From Ulva prolifera (lineage: Eukaryota > Chlorophyta > Ulvophyceae > Ulvales > Ulvaceae): a DNA stretch of 64,000 nucleotides. Shown one piece after another: positions 47,379 to 58,074 of the stretch. The stretch lies in NCBI GenBank assembly GCA_023078555.1, contig CM041200.1, positions 992,001-1,056,000 of the forward strand. The letters run 5' to 3'. Position 1 is the first letter of the stretch. Each line of letters begins with the position of its first letter. The notes under the pieces were generated by a model. The model saw only the letters and a list, made by a program, of their open reading frames with translations, ran no database searches and was not told where the DNA came from. Both the position numbers and the translations under genes were made by a program.

Positions 47379-48560
47379 TTACACCTCATCACGCGATCTC
47401 AGCGTATCTGCTTCAGATCCGCCCTCATATGCTTCATCGCCTTGCAGCGCATACTGTTGCAGGTGCTCCATGGACACGAACTCGAGCGCCTTTTCATGGC
47501 ACCCGTCCAGGTATACGGGCGGAGCTACACCTGAATACGTTGCAGCCAAAGCTGAGTCATCAGTGCAGACCAAATGGTGCCGACCGTGCTGATCTGATGC
47601 CTGTGTCTTCATTGACTGATGTGGGCACTCGTGCAGACAGAAGATGCGCACCAGCATCAAGAGCCTCTTTCCAACGGGATGCACAAAGGCACCACCTGCA
47701 CAGGTTCTGAAGCGTCACCACGCCAATTCATCCCGTGTGTGGGATCTGAGAGTCGGTGCCACCACGATGCCCATTGCAGGAGTAATATATGCACACGCGA
47801 TGCCTCTTCTGCCCTTGCAGGGCATAGCTACAACTTGGTTAGAACCGGATCAGGGGATTGCCAGGATTCTCTTTGTAGCTTTCTTCACTGAGCATTCACG
47901 CAGGTTGGCAGCTGATCAGCAGTGAACTGTGCAGCAGTCACCGATGTATGCATGCAGGCCAGTGACTTAAGTCACATCAAGGCATGAGATATCAAGTTGA
48001 CATCATGATAACAGGCCTGCTTTGTTATACGTAGTAGCATACCGATCGCCCGGCTTCAGGCCTGGAAAAAAAGGAGGATGGGCAGTCATGAGGTCATTGC
48101 CACGAGATCGGGAGTATTCCAGGAACTCGCGAGTGACTTTTGCACATACAACATGGACTCCAACATCATTGGGCCCAGTGTTACAGAAGCCGTCTCGATA
48201 GTATCCAGTCTGGGGCCGTGTGCAGCAGCACTGCAACAACAAACATGATGCTTTTGGCTGAGCCACACAATGCTTCTGGGCAACACTTCTCTGTTCCCAA
48301 TGCGACAGAAATGGAAGAACCTGAGTAGTAAAACAATACAATGACACACATCGTAGATACCACTAGGAACATTTGCGTCTAGCATCGCATTTCTCCTTTC
48401 AGCTTGCAGGATCCTCAAGAGGCACGACCAACCCATCCGGGACAGCTCTGGCATAGCACACCTTCAACGGGCCTCCGAGCACACTTTTAGCACGTGCCAT
48501 ACTTCCAGCCATTGCGCACCCCAACAGTACTGCTAGAATACTGAGGAACAGAAGTCGCAT
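47379..48560 (-). CDS. DUF2237 family protein
   Basis: Minus-strand exons 48560-48462, 48230-48043, 47695-47652 and 47530-47379 give 160 aa. The first exon begins with a hydrophobic, signal-peptide-like segment (MRLLFLSILAVLLGCAMAGS). It leads straight into the DUF2237 core: SVLGGPLK, TGYYRDGFCNTGPNDVGVHVVCA, FLEYSRSRGNDL, FPGLKPGDRWCLCASRWKEAL and APPVYLDGCHEKALEFVS. Conserved cysteines (C in GFCNTG, HVVC, WCLC) are present. The family is widespread in bacteria and algae and has no established function. Secretion or organelle import is inferred from the N-terminus. The gene is tandem with the coiled-coil gene, whose start lies 333 bp downstream. Confidence 0.88.
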
Positions 48561-49117
48561 TAAATTTATGCTGCTCGCTGTTAGGTGATGCTCGCTTGCA
48601 CGTTGCGCCAACACACAAACACCCACGCATCCGTGATTCTGTGCAGTGCAGTGTGACTCGTGACCTGTCAGGAGGTGAACCTATTGCTCGCGCAGTGTCA
48701 TTCGATGCCCTCCTAGGTGTGGTCCAACAGCATGATCGGTACCACACTTATAGACACTGCACCAGGTCGCGGCATTGCTTGATACGTACATTCCCCCCAA
48801 AAGATGATCATGGCCAAGATAATACATTCTGCACAGCCACCATCGATTTTAATTATCGTGCTGTCAACCAGGTAGACTTGTCGTGAGCTGGGCGCACAGA
48901 CTCCCGAGGCCTGAACAGTTGTCGTCTTGCTTTATGCATACCCTTGGCTCATAGCCTTGCCCATGTTACGATCAGTAAAGAAAATAGTATATCTCAATAG
49001 CTTGATCGCTCATATGAAGCTCCCATAGATGCAGCAGATTTGCGAGACTTGGGAACGAGCATCTCCGTGCCTGTGCACGATTCCACAGCTGTCTGGTGTA
49101 AGACTTCAAGGGTCTGC
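48561..49117. promoter_or_regulatory. Divergent promoter region, DUF2237 / Tim17-like
   Basis: 557 bp between two outward-facing start codons. No discrete motif is identified. Confidence 0.4.
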
Positions 49118-50523
49118 ATGGGAGCGACTTTGACCAAACCTCCTGTCTTGCCTGCCTCGCCTAGAGACGATGCAGCCAGTCCTTCGCATGATCAGGCCCG
49201 ACCTGATACAACGCCTGAACTGGTTGAACTTCATAAGCTTTCAAATTCGTACAAAGAGGGCAGCTTCGGGCGTATCTTGACGAAATGTGCAGTGGCAGGA
49301 GCTGTTGGACTTGTGGTGGGTCCCATTGCCAACCGTGGGCCGTTCCTGAACACAGCTATCATCAGTTCAGCCAACGCAGCCCTTGTTGTGGGCTTCTACG
49401 ATGTAGTCAGGGAAGCGCTCACAGCAACCACAGTCTGCGATACGCCTTTCGTCAGCGGCACTGCCGGCGCGTTAACTGGTGTGGTTTTGTAGCCACCCGC
49501 GCCGTGTTTGTCAGTAATTTTGCTCCAAATTTCTGACAATCTTCTGCGGACGATGATGTTCAATTGCTACCTGTGTCCTTGAGCGCCATGCAAGAAGAGA
49601 GTGCCAGCCATGCTGTTCACAGATGCCGCGGATTTGTAGGATACGTGTGGAATGGCCTTGTCCACCAGTCAAAGTCGCGAGCTGTCGCGGGTGCTTTGGT
49701 TGTTGGAGGCCTTGCAGCTGCCCTACATGTCGCCATGCCCACCTTTGATGCACAGAAAGTTGCCCTGGCAACTCTCCTGGACTGTGAGCTGATATCAGAC
49801 CAGGACGGGACGCTCCGCTCCACAGCAGATGCCCGTCCCTCCCTCCCTCCATTTTCAACACAAGCCACACGAAACTATCTAGGCAAGTTGGCTCTGAAGT
49901 ACCTTCCGGTGACAGAACTCAGTGCTGAAGAATATGAGAAGATGCAGGAGAAAGGCGCTGTGCGCATAGCATTCCGCGGGTGTGCCCCGGCAGATGATGT
50001 GCGTGGCAGCATGTCCTGCGTGTTACCCATGCATATGCTCAGCCTCGAGGCTGACCAGGGACCGGCTTTCAATTTTCAATTTTGCCACGCTATATTATTG
50101 CTGCTGCGACCGCTCTGACCCGAGAAACTGTATGGGAGCCAGGCGTATGGCGCACATGTGAATGGTTGGCCCAGCACTGATGTGTACACCCGCCCCAGTG
50201 CTGTCTGCACTGGCAATATTACACAGATACTGCAGGCCGCTTCAACCAGAGGATCCGCCGCAAGCTGCATCAGCAGAGCCCAGCAACGGCAGCCGCGCCA
50301 GTCGGCCGCAGTAGTGAGGACCTGGAAGCAGCAGTGGCACCCCGCCACTACGCCCCACTGGCACAGGCCGGGGCCAGTCGCTTAATGCCATCATTTGATC
50401 AAGTGAAGAATGCAGGTGACCGAGGGCTGCATGAAACCCTGCTCTGCAGCTGATGGCTGGTACCCATGGCCTCACCTGCCCCGGGATGGGTCCCCCAGTC
50501 TCGCCTCATTCACGCCGACGTAG
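49118..50523 (+). CDS. Tim17/Tim22/Tim23-like (PRAT) membrane protein candidate
   Basis: Exons 49118-49478, 49595-49998, 50125-50164, 50227-50415 and 50450-50523 give 355 aa. After a Pro/Asp-rich start, residues ~55-125 form glycine-rich hydrophobic helices (LTKCAVAGAVGLVVGPIA, SSANAALVVGFYDVVREAL) ending in CDTPFVSGTAGALTG. This resembles the PRAT signature R...D...SGxxxG of preprotein and amino-acid transporters in mitochondria and plastids. A further hydrophobic segment (AVAGALVVGGLAAALHVAM) follows exon 2's start. The C-terminal third is soluble, basic then Ala-rich, which is longer than a typical Tim17 protein. Exons 3-5 rest on phase agreement and composition. The assignment is moderate; a generic channel-like membrane protein is the alternative. 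Confidence 0.55.
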
Positions 50524-51684
50524 CTTACCACAGCGGTCACGCATCAGTGCTACAGGGCAATTAAGGCCTTGGCTGGTCAGGCAGCAACAGATCCTGTTCC
50601 GGGAGGCTTGGGTGCCGTCCCATGCGCTGCCGTGGCCAAATGTGCAGGCAAGCTCTGCCTCAAAAGGCCGTCGCTCCTGAGGGCACGAACAGAGCCCCTG
50701 CGCTCCTGCTGTTGTGATGACGTGATGATGCCGACTGTCCAAGAGACTCTGTCTGGCCCAGTTGCTGCCGCTCTCTATGGCGCCATTGTCGCCAGAGTCC
50801 CATAAAACTCTAACTGGCGCCCCACATAATAGTGCGTCGCATGCTGCGTGGCTACAATTGTTTGGCAATGGGCCAAAAGATGCATTGCAGCTGCCGTAGG
50901 AGCGCAGTGTAAAAACAAAAAATAGACATTCAGCTGTGCAGCCATTGATTTATTTCGCAGCCACAGGGCTGGGCAGGTCCAACTCGGCATTGCCCATGTG
51001 GTCTGTCTAGAGTTTGGAGCGCTTGATGATCACTGCGGCAGTATGTGACTGTGTCTGGACACCATTGCTGTACAGTGCATATGTAATGGTGTCTGTGCGT
51101 GGGTCAGTGCGGGCAGTGGGGGCTGTCAATGTGTGTGCGACAGGCCTTCGAGAGGACTTTGGCGTCAGTGGAATGTATGTGGTGGTACATGGCCATCGAG
51201 CAGTAGCCGCAGGACGCGTACAGACGTCAACATGTAGAGTAAGAGCCTCGCATCAAGAATGGAAGGTGACGTAGATTGTGCATGCATGCAGGGTTCTCCG
51301 CTTGCCGGACAGCTGGGCCCTGCATCACAATTGGCTCCATACATGCATTGGACCATGTGATGCACAGGCTGCCTCCGGCCCCCTGAGGATATATCCTCGA
51401 TGGTACTGGCTGTTCCTTGTCGAGCACAAAAAGCGCGAGTGTGTCGTAAACTTCCTCAACGACGACAAGCACCTTTACGTTGATCAAGATGGCAGCGCAG
51501 TATATTACACGATACACATTCTTCAGGATATGAGTCTCGAGACTTGCGTGTCGAGCCTCATTCCTGGATGGACAGGTCCACAACGCGATGTAAGTCAAAG
51601 GCGCCATTGTGCCTTCACGCATTTTTGGCTGCAGAGCCAACTCAGGTTGGCCTATGATGAAGAAAAAGGTTTTGTCGTGTTCCT
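50524..51684. other. Stretch without a recognised gene
   Basis: Open + strand frames at 50550-50805 and 51278-51697 have protein-like composition in parts (for example RIYPRWYWLFLVEHKKRE near 51390) but no splice partner or family. It may include 3' UTR and decayed mobile-element sequence next to the repeat region. Confidence 0.3.
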
Positions 51685-51795
51685 GCAGTTGTCCTGATGC
51701 TCGTGCTTGGAGTCTTGTCGAGACTGCGTGCCAGCGATGGTGGCGTGATGTACAACCGTCAGGGAAAATAATATGAGGGGCCTCCGGTGACTTCG
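51685..51795 (+). repeat. Diverged copy of the repeat arm
   Basis: This copy matches the orientation of the arm at 53058-53132 at roughly three positions in four (shared CTGATGCTCGT, TGGAGT, GGTGGCGTG). It ends in a similar AATAATATGAGGGG sequence. It faces the arm at 51925-51999 head to head. Confidence 0.7.
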
Positions 51796-51924
51796 AGAGT
51801 TGCCACTGCTGGCACGGAAGACGATCGAGGCCTCACGGATGCATGTCTGGCTTGATGCACACTGGTCGACAACGTACAAGCCGCTCGCTTCATGAGCCTC
51901 GGCCCCCCGTATTATTCACACCAA

Positions 51925-51999
51925 AGTGGTCACCACGCCACCCTCGCTAGCGTGCGGTCACGTCCAAACTCCATGTACGAGCATCAGAACAGCAGCAGA
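51925..51999 (+). repeat. Left inverted arm (75 bp)
   Basis: Begins AGTGGTCACCACGCCACCC and is the perfect reverse complement of 53058-53132. Confidence 0.95.
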
Positions 52000-53057
52000 A
52001 GCACCAAAACACGTTCATGTATCTCCATTCAGCCTGGCAGTGGCTCCGAAGCCGACGTGCAATCAGATACCATGGTCCATTCGACATGTACGTAGTATAC
52101 TGCGTTGGCGGACCTGACCGTCTAGTTGGACGTTCGAGACTTGCGTCTAGCATCTCAGACCGTTGCACATTTAGCATCTTATGTTGAGATTCGTTCGACT
52201 GTCAATTCGCGTAGGGGCGCTGTCGCTGCTTGTCTCCGGTGTGAGGATGTCAACAAAACACTTAGGCGTTCTATGCTCGCTGAGGGACAACGCGGAACCA
52301 GCAGAATATACCGGCATAAACAAATTGACCGTAAGAAACATATATTGAGCCAAGCATATCGGTGTCACTCCCAGGCCACCTGAAAGGAAGTCAGCCAAAG
52401 TGAAGCAGTGTGCGGGGCTGCTTGGAGCATACGCTGCCAAAATGGCTGCAGGCTAGACAGCCACAAAATTTGCATCTACTCGGCTAGGAAAGGGACCCAG
52501 GATTACTGGTGTCACCTGTTGCGGTTGCAAGTACCAGCTGAATTGTCTGCAGCCCCTCGTAAATAACTGGTCTGCTACATTAGCCGCGAACACACTGTTC
52601 ACATCGATCACATAGTGAGCTTGCTGGAAACTGGGATCTAGATTGTACAGTTTTCGCAAAATGTGGCATTGGCGTTTGTGTAATTGTTGTGTGCAAGTCA
52701 TGACCAGGCACCCTCGCGCCAAAGCTTATCACTTTTCATCGATGTCTTTGGCCCTGTTGATGGGATCAATCACTGCTATCTCTCTCTGGCGGTGACAGGA
52801 TGCGTTGTGGATAGTGCAGTTGTATCGCTTTACAGCATGCAAGCTGATCGGCTGATGCGTCGAGGCTGGGTGAACTGGCTCTCGCGTTCAACGAAAGTTG
52901 AATGACTGTTGTGAGTTGCTGTTAAGATACGACGTCCTTCTGAGAACTGCAGCCGCTCAACTGTCAGGCGACGCCGCAGCGGCACCAGAACGCATCAAAT
53001 GTCCGCAGCGAAGGCAGCGAATCGCAAGAGAACAAAACAATGAGGCTTATTTGCGCA

Positions 53058-53132
53058 TCTGCTGCTGTTCTGATGCTCGTACATGGAGTTTGGACGTGAC
53101 CGCACGCTAGCGAGGGTGGCGTGGTGACCACT
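53058..53132 (-). repeat. Right inverted arm (75 bp)
   Basis: Ends GGTGGCGTGGTGACCACT and is the perfect reverse complement of 51925-51999. It is followed by TATAATACGGGGGCACC, similar to the outer end of the left arm. Confidence 0.95.
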
Positions 53133-53153
53133 TATAATACGGGGGCACCTCGG

Positions 53154-53618
53154 TGCGAACATGCAGTGTGACGCAGCATATCACCTGAAACGAATCCATG
53201 CTTCTTTCGCAACATTTCTGGCGCTAGAATTCTCAAAGAGTCAAAATTCATGGTCATTTCTTGCCTGATACACACATGCACGGCAGAGTGAAGATGTCAA
53301 TTGTGCGTTTGCAGCTGAAGATGCAGATTTCATTTTCACAATCGTGGCGACGGGTGTTGCATGTTCAGCTGAAGCTCCACTAGGACCTCGTCAATGTCGA
53401 CACTGCCGCTTCGAACATAGTTTCATGTGCAGCATTCACAACCACTCGCTGCATAGCGGTTATCGGCTTATTTTCGTCAGCAGCATATGCGATAATCTCT
53501 GTTTTGCTGAACAGGGTCAGTTGCGAGGCACGTTGCAGCGTACACACCTGGCTGAGAGCAAAATGCCCGGTGTCTTCGCGGCTTGAAAGAATCGACTGTG
53601 CTTCCACTAGCTGTGGAT
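53154..53618. other. Upstream region of ALG7
   Basis: It lies between the repeat element and the ALG7 start, so the ALG7 promoter must be here or inside the element. An open minus-strand frame at 53380-53715 overlaps the ALG7 coding start and was not accepted. Confidence 0.35.
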
Positions 53619-54960
53619 ATGGCTTTCTCTCGTCATAACCAGCTGGCGGTGCTGGGATTCGTGGGGCTTTTTCCCACTCTGGGAGCATTCGCTCTGCTGC
53701 GATCATGGCATTCACTTCTTTCGCTGATGCTCACAGCTCTGGTTTCACTCGTGGGATATAGGTGGACGCTGTATATCATCCCAAAACTTGAGCCAAGGCA
53801 TGTGAAGGCTGGACTGGTAGGCAAAGATATCAACAAAAAGGGGACGGAGGCTGGAGACAGGCCTGTTCCTGAGAGTCTTGGGCTGGCCCCGGGTGTGGTA
53901 TGCTTGGCGTGCCTTGCAGTTATCCAGCTCATTCACACTGGGCGGGTGGTGCCTCGATTATGTTCAATGATGGACTTGGGTGATTGCGAAGACAGAGACT
54001 CAGAGGCCTGGATGGATGATTTCCCAGCTGCACTAGCATCTATTGCTCTCATGCTGATGCTTGGGTTCGTTGACGACGTGCTAGATTTGCCTTGGAGAGT
54101 CAAGCTTGTGATGCCGCTGGTCGCTGCCTTGCCCCTGCTCGCGGCATACTCAGGCAGCACGGCTGTGGGAATCCCGAGCCCGATCGTTGAGTACCTCAAC
54201 CTGAAGCAAACTTGGCTGGAGCTGGGGCCGCTGTACTACGTGTACATGGCAATGCTTGTCATTTTCTGTACCAACTCCATCAACATCCTGGCTGGTGTCA
54301 ATGGATTAGAGGTCGGCCAGTCTTACATCATCAGTGTCGCCATCCTCACGTTCAATATCCTTCGACTGACGTGGTCGACTGGTCCGTATCTTCCTTCCTT
54401 AGGCTTGTGTCATACACATTGCGGTTGGCCTGCTGCTCAGTGCTGCTTACATGGCTGCCCAGTGAGTGCTCCAGTGACGTATTGGTTTTGTCTTTGCAGG
54501 ATCTGCGTTGAGCTCTTCGGCTCTCTTCAGCGCCTACATCATGATGCCAACAGCGGCGACATCGTTTGCACTACTCTCCTACAACTGGTATCCGAGTCGG
54601 GTGTTTGTTGGCGACACCTATACCTACTTCGCAGGCATGACTATAGCTGTTGCGGGAATTTTGGGCCACTTCAGCCAGACTTTGCTTATCTTCCTTATCC
54701 CGCAAGTATTCAATTTCGTGTATTCTATTCCCCAGCTGTTCGGGATTGTGTTCTGCCCGCGCCACAGGCTGCCTACATTTGATCCCAAAACAGGCCTCCT
54801 GACTGCGACACCAAACTGGAATATGGTGAATTTAGCCCTCCAGGTCGGTGGGCGCTGCACAGAGCTGTGGCTCTGTGTTCGCATCCTGGTGGTGCAGGTC
54901 CTGTGCTGCGGTCTTGGACTGGCGCTGAATGAACTAATGAGAGGTTTTTGGAAACAATAG
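53619..54960 (+). CDS. ALG7: UDP-GlcNAc:dolichyl-P GlcNAc-1-P transferase (ALG7/DPAGT1)
   Basis: Two exons, 53619-54381 and 54500-54960, give 407 aa, the usual size. The enzyme transfers GlcNAc-1-P from UDP-GlcNAc to dolichyl phosphate at the ER membrane, the first and tunicamycin-sensitive step of N-glycan assembly. It is a multi-spanning membrane protein. Signatures seen: [13 protein letters not shown] near the start, the acidic motif [31 protein letters not shown], and [20 protein letters not shown]. The C-terminal block [19 protein letters not shown] is also conserved. The intron falls inside the loop after the NGLE motif. Its stop lies 224 bp from the stop of UAP1, which makes its substrate. 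Confidence 0.96.
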
Positions 54961-55184
54961 CGTGGCCCCGATGTAATCACGAACGCTCCGCATTTTCGCA
55001 TGTGCATGCATGACTGCAACAGTAGTCAAATGCATCCGCTTTAGTCACACTAATGCCTAGAGCGGCCGCTAATGATATGGCAACATCGACCAAACGTCAC
55101 ACCGTGGTTGATCACTGGAGCCTAACACATACACGCTTGTGCATTGCAACCAGTCTGATCATGTGAGTAACACATGCAACATGG

Positions 55185-57636
55185 TTACTCAATGTGCGAG
55201 TCAGGCTCAAACACTTCACTTGAACAGCGATCTGCAAGGCCCTCCCCAGCGTACGACAGCAGGGGTGACACCTCCACCCCCGTACTTCGGCCGCCCGTGA
55301 CTGCGCCGCCGGCATCCTCGACCCACCGCCGGTGGAGTGTCATCAGTGCCGTTCGAGCCGTCTCTGGAGAGTCAGGCATGCCCGCAACCGAAGCATTCTT
55401 CACCGGCGCAAACTCCTCCGGCCGCCGGACCTCCATCAGTATCGCTCGCTTCGCCATCGGGAACACATCAAAGATGAACTGCTCGAGCTTGATGCCCTGC
55501 ACCGGGCCCTCCTGAGACGGGATCTGCTTCCGTGCGATGTGGTACCTGCGATAGACTCACCGCCATGGTCAGAATTGCACCGCCACTACTGCTCACATAC
55601 ATGACTGCGGTTGGCGACAGGTGCACATCGGCAGCCGCACCGTGCGCCTTCGCCCTCGAGCCGCTCCACCACTTCGTGCAGCCAGGCAACGGAGAAGTAG
55701 TGCATGCAGATGTTGCTCCAGTTGAACTTGAGGCGCCCGTGCGCGTCCCTCGCCGCTGCCTGCTCCGCGCTGATCTCGGAGTACTCGACCACCTCCAGCC
55801 GCCCCTCCCGCCTACATGCATCTGCACCTGAACTCCGTAGGCGCGGCAGGCACTGCCACACGCATGCGGAAGCAAATGTGCAGCAACACTGGCAGTGGCA
55901 TACTCCAACACTGCATCACGGAACGACTCTGGTCTAAAGTCGTGCACGAAAATGGAGTCATGACCGAGGCAGTGCGGCGCCATCACGCGCGGCAGACTTG
56001 TGACAACACCGCTGCGGGCTGCAGGCAGAGGCACGCACCGGGCAAAGACGCCGACCTTTTCGGTGGGGGCGGCTTTTGCGAGGGTGCGCGCACCGAGGTC
56101 GGCGCCGTGCAGGATGCACGCTCCAAGAAAGAGGGGGTCGCCAAGGCGTGCAGCGGCGTTGTCGACAGAGCAGCAGTCCACGCAGCGCACGCCGCGCGAG
56201 CGCATGTGCCGCAGCGCACCCGACGATCGCAGTGCCAGGTACACGCCGCCGTTGCCGTCCGGCGCTGTCGCAATCTGCACCGCGGCCACCCTCGAGCTGC
56301 GTCCGCTGACATCACGCGGCGGAGAACATGCCAGCCCTTTGTTTTTGCACGACACGCTGTGCATTGCTTCGCGTGTGCCTCGACTCTCGCCTGTCATGCG
56401 GCGCTTGGGCTACTCAACCACAGACGGCATGAAGACGGGTGCCCGTCCTGCGATTCAGGGTCTCAAGGCTTGTCACGCGCATGCATTGTGCCGGGTCGGC
56501 TTGCAGATATGGCAGAAATATGTATCGCGCAAAGCGTGTGATTGTGTGCTGGAGAGTGATTCGGGGCAGGCGGAGTGCAGGAGGGGCGGGCGGGGCGCAC
56601 CGAGCCATCGGACTGCACGATGGCGTGGCCCTCCTCTGTGAGGCAAGGCAGGCTGGCCTGCTGGAAGACAAAGACCTGGCTGCGGTCCAGGCCGAAGAAG
56701 GCGTGACGCTCGAAGAAGGCAAGAGTTGCGGCGTGCGTGGCGGCGCTAGTCAGGATGTACCACATCACGCGGCACGACCCCGCCTCCGCGTCGACAGAGC
56801 GCTCTGCGAGCGCCTGCAGGCGCAGGATGCGCTCCGCATGCAGCTGAAACAGCGGCTTATGGGACGGCAGCCCGATGTCAAAGCAGCCCTGCACACGGTG
56901 GCTCATGCTGCAGGAGGTGCGGCTTGTGCAGGCACTACACAAGGGTTACTCTGCAAGCTGCAGGGGCCGATCCTGTGCCAGTGCGGCTCAGCATGGCGGA
57001 GTGCTGAATATCCTTTGAGCAGGGAACAGTGCAGCTGGGAAGGCGACCAGCGGCGAGTCGTCCGGCTACAAACATGAAAACAGCATGGGTTGCAGAGTAT
57101 GTATGTGGTAGCGCGACGCAGGTAGGCAGCCAGGGGGCAACCTTGGGGTCAGAGGTGCCGAGGCGGGTGCCCTGGCCTCCAGCAAGCAGCAGGATGGCCG
57201 CATCGCCTTGGGACAAAGCAATCAAGCCTGCCCGGTTCCAGGCATCAGCCTTCTCGTCGCTTCGCCCCGCCAGAGTCAGCACGTTGTCTGCAGACCACGG
57301 TACAGAACTGAAACAAGCAAAGCGCATGTACGAATGCCACAACAGGAGCCTCATGGACATCAGGCACTGGCATAAGCCTGAGGATCACTCTGACCTGAGC
57401 ACTCATGGCATGTGTCGGTAGCGCGGCGGAGTCTCACCCAGTCCCAGTGGCTGAGGCTCTGATGCCTTGGCGGTCTCCTGCTGCAGGGACTGTTGGAACA
57501 AGTCGCTTACGTGCGGGAATGAGACGCCCTTGATACTGCGCAAGAGACTGCGTTGCCTGACGCCTACCAGATCCACCACAACTTCTGCTAGATTTGGTTG
57601 ACCTTGGCGCTTCAGCCTCTTGGCGCATCCCTGCAT
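55185..57636 (-). CDS. UAP1: UDP-N-acetylglucosamine pyrophosphorylase (UAP1)
   Basis: Minus-strand exons 57636-57438, 57287-57142, 56888-56601, 56274-56039, 55811-55641 and 55545-55185 give 466 aa. The enzyme makes UDP-GlcNAc from UTP and GlcNAc-1-P in the cytosol. The nucleotide-binding loop LLLAGGQGTRLG includes residues 103-110. It is followed by PKGCFDIGLPSHKPLFQL, APDGNGGVY from residue 215, YCVDN-like CVDCCSVDNAAARLGDP, VVEYSEIS, and LEQFIFDVFPMAKRAILMEV. The C-terminal GVEVSPLLSYAGEGL matches the family. The first exon (MQGCAKRLKRQGQPNL) is weakly conserved, as is normal, so the start is less certain. It is convergent with ALG7, which uses the product. Confidence 0.95.
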
Positions 57637-57840
57637 CGTGTTGTCATGACATGGCTGGCTGGTACCCAATTGCTTGCACAGGAGCCCGGGCAACCAGATG
57701 GGAATTGCAAAGCAGGCTGAAACCAACCTTGACAGATGATATTCTATTCGCCAGCAGCCTGCACCGGCGTCAGTCTGAGTGACGTGGCACACATGCGTTC
57801 AGTTGACAGGCAGTGCGAGCAGGCACGCAGCACTCAGCAG

Positions 57841-58074
57841 TTACCTCATCACTCCTACGGCCGTGTCGAGCACCAGCCAGCCTACGACAGCAAGTAGTGT
57901 AAATTGGGCCCCGGACGTTGGATTAGATGCGGAGGTCTGCGCCTCTGGCTCTGTCAGCCCAATCTGGGAGTCAGACTCCTCCTCCGCGGGCACGTCTTCT
58001 CCGTTGTTTGGAGTGGCGGAGCCGCCGGTCATTGCAATGCCAACAGAGAAAGCTATGAATAGTGGATAGCACAA
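57841..58074 (-). CDS. Possible small membrane protein
   Basis: A single open frame of 77 codons. It has a hydrophobic start (MCYPLFIAFSVGIAMTGG), an acidic Ser/Glu-rich middle and a second hydrophobic stretch near the end (FTLLAVVGWLVLDTAVGV). A signal peptide plus C-terminal anchor is a reasonable reading. It lies 204 bp upstream of UAP1 on the same strand. I tested whether it could be a 5' exon of UAP1 and found no phase-compatible splice. No family is recognised. Confidence 0.35.
   Translation of the reverse strand: MCYPLFIAFSVGIAMTGGSATPNNGEDVPAEEESDSQIGLTEPEAQTSASNPTSGAQFTLLAVVGWLVLDTAVGVMR

Larger units (their letters stand above)
51897..53153. mobile_element. Inverted-repeat element, probably non-autonomous DNA transposon
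   Basis: The two arms, 51925-51999 and 53058-53132, are exact reverse complements over 75 bp. Similarity extends outward to a CCCCCGTATTAT-like end. The internal ~1.06 kb has no recognisable transposase; the longest open frames are short and unknown. A diverged extra arm at 51685-51795 shows the family is present more than once. Target-site duplications could not be defined by eye. Confidence 0.6.

Noticed and set aside
47379-47530. First read as the 5' end of the coiled-coil gene (MEHLQQYALQG...)
   Set aside because: It is the C-terminal exon of the DUF2237 protein (APPVYLDGCHEKALEF) and ends at its own stop; the in-phase splice into the coiled-coil gene is coincidental.
53380-53715. Minus-strand frame of 111 codons upstream of ALG7
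   Set aside because: It overlaps the ALG7 start in antisense and has no recognisable motif or splice support.
57438-58074. The 77-codon membrane frame as a 5' exon of UAP1
   Set aside because: Its only donor is in phase 2 and no acceptor upstream of the UAP1 start restores the UAP1 frame.
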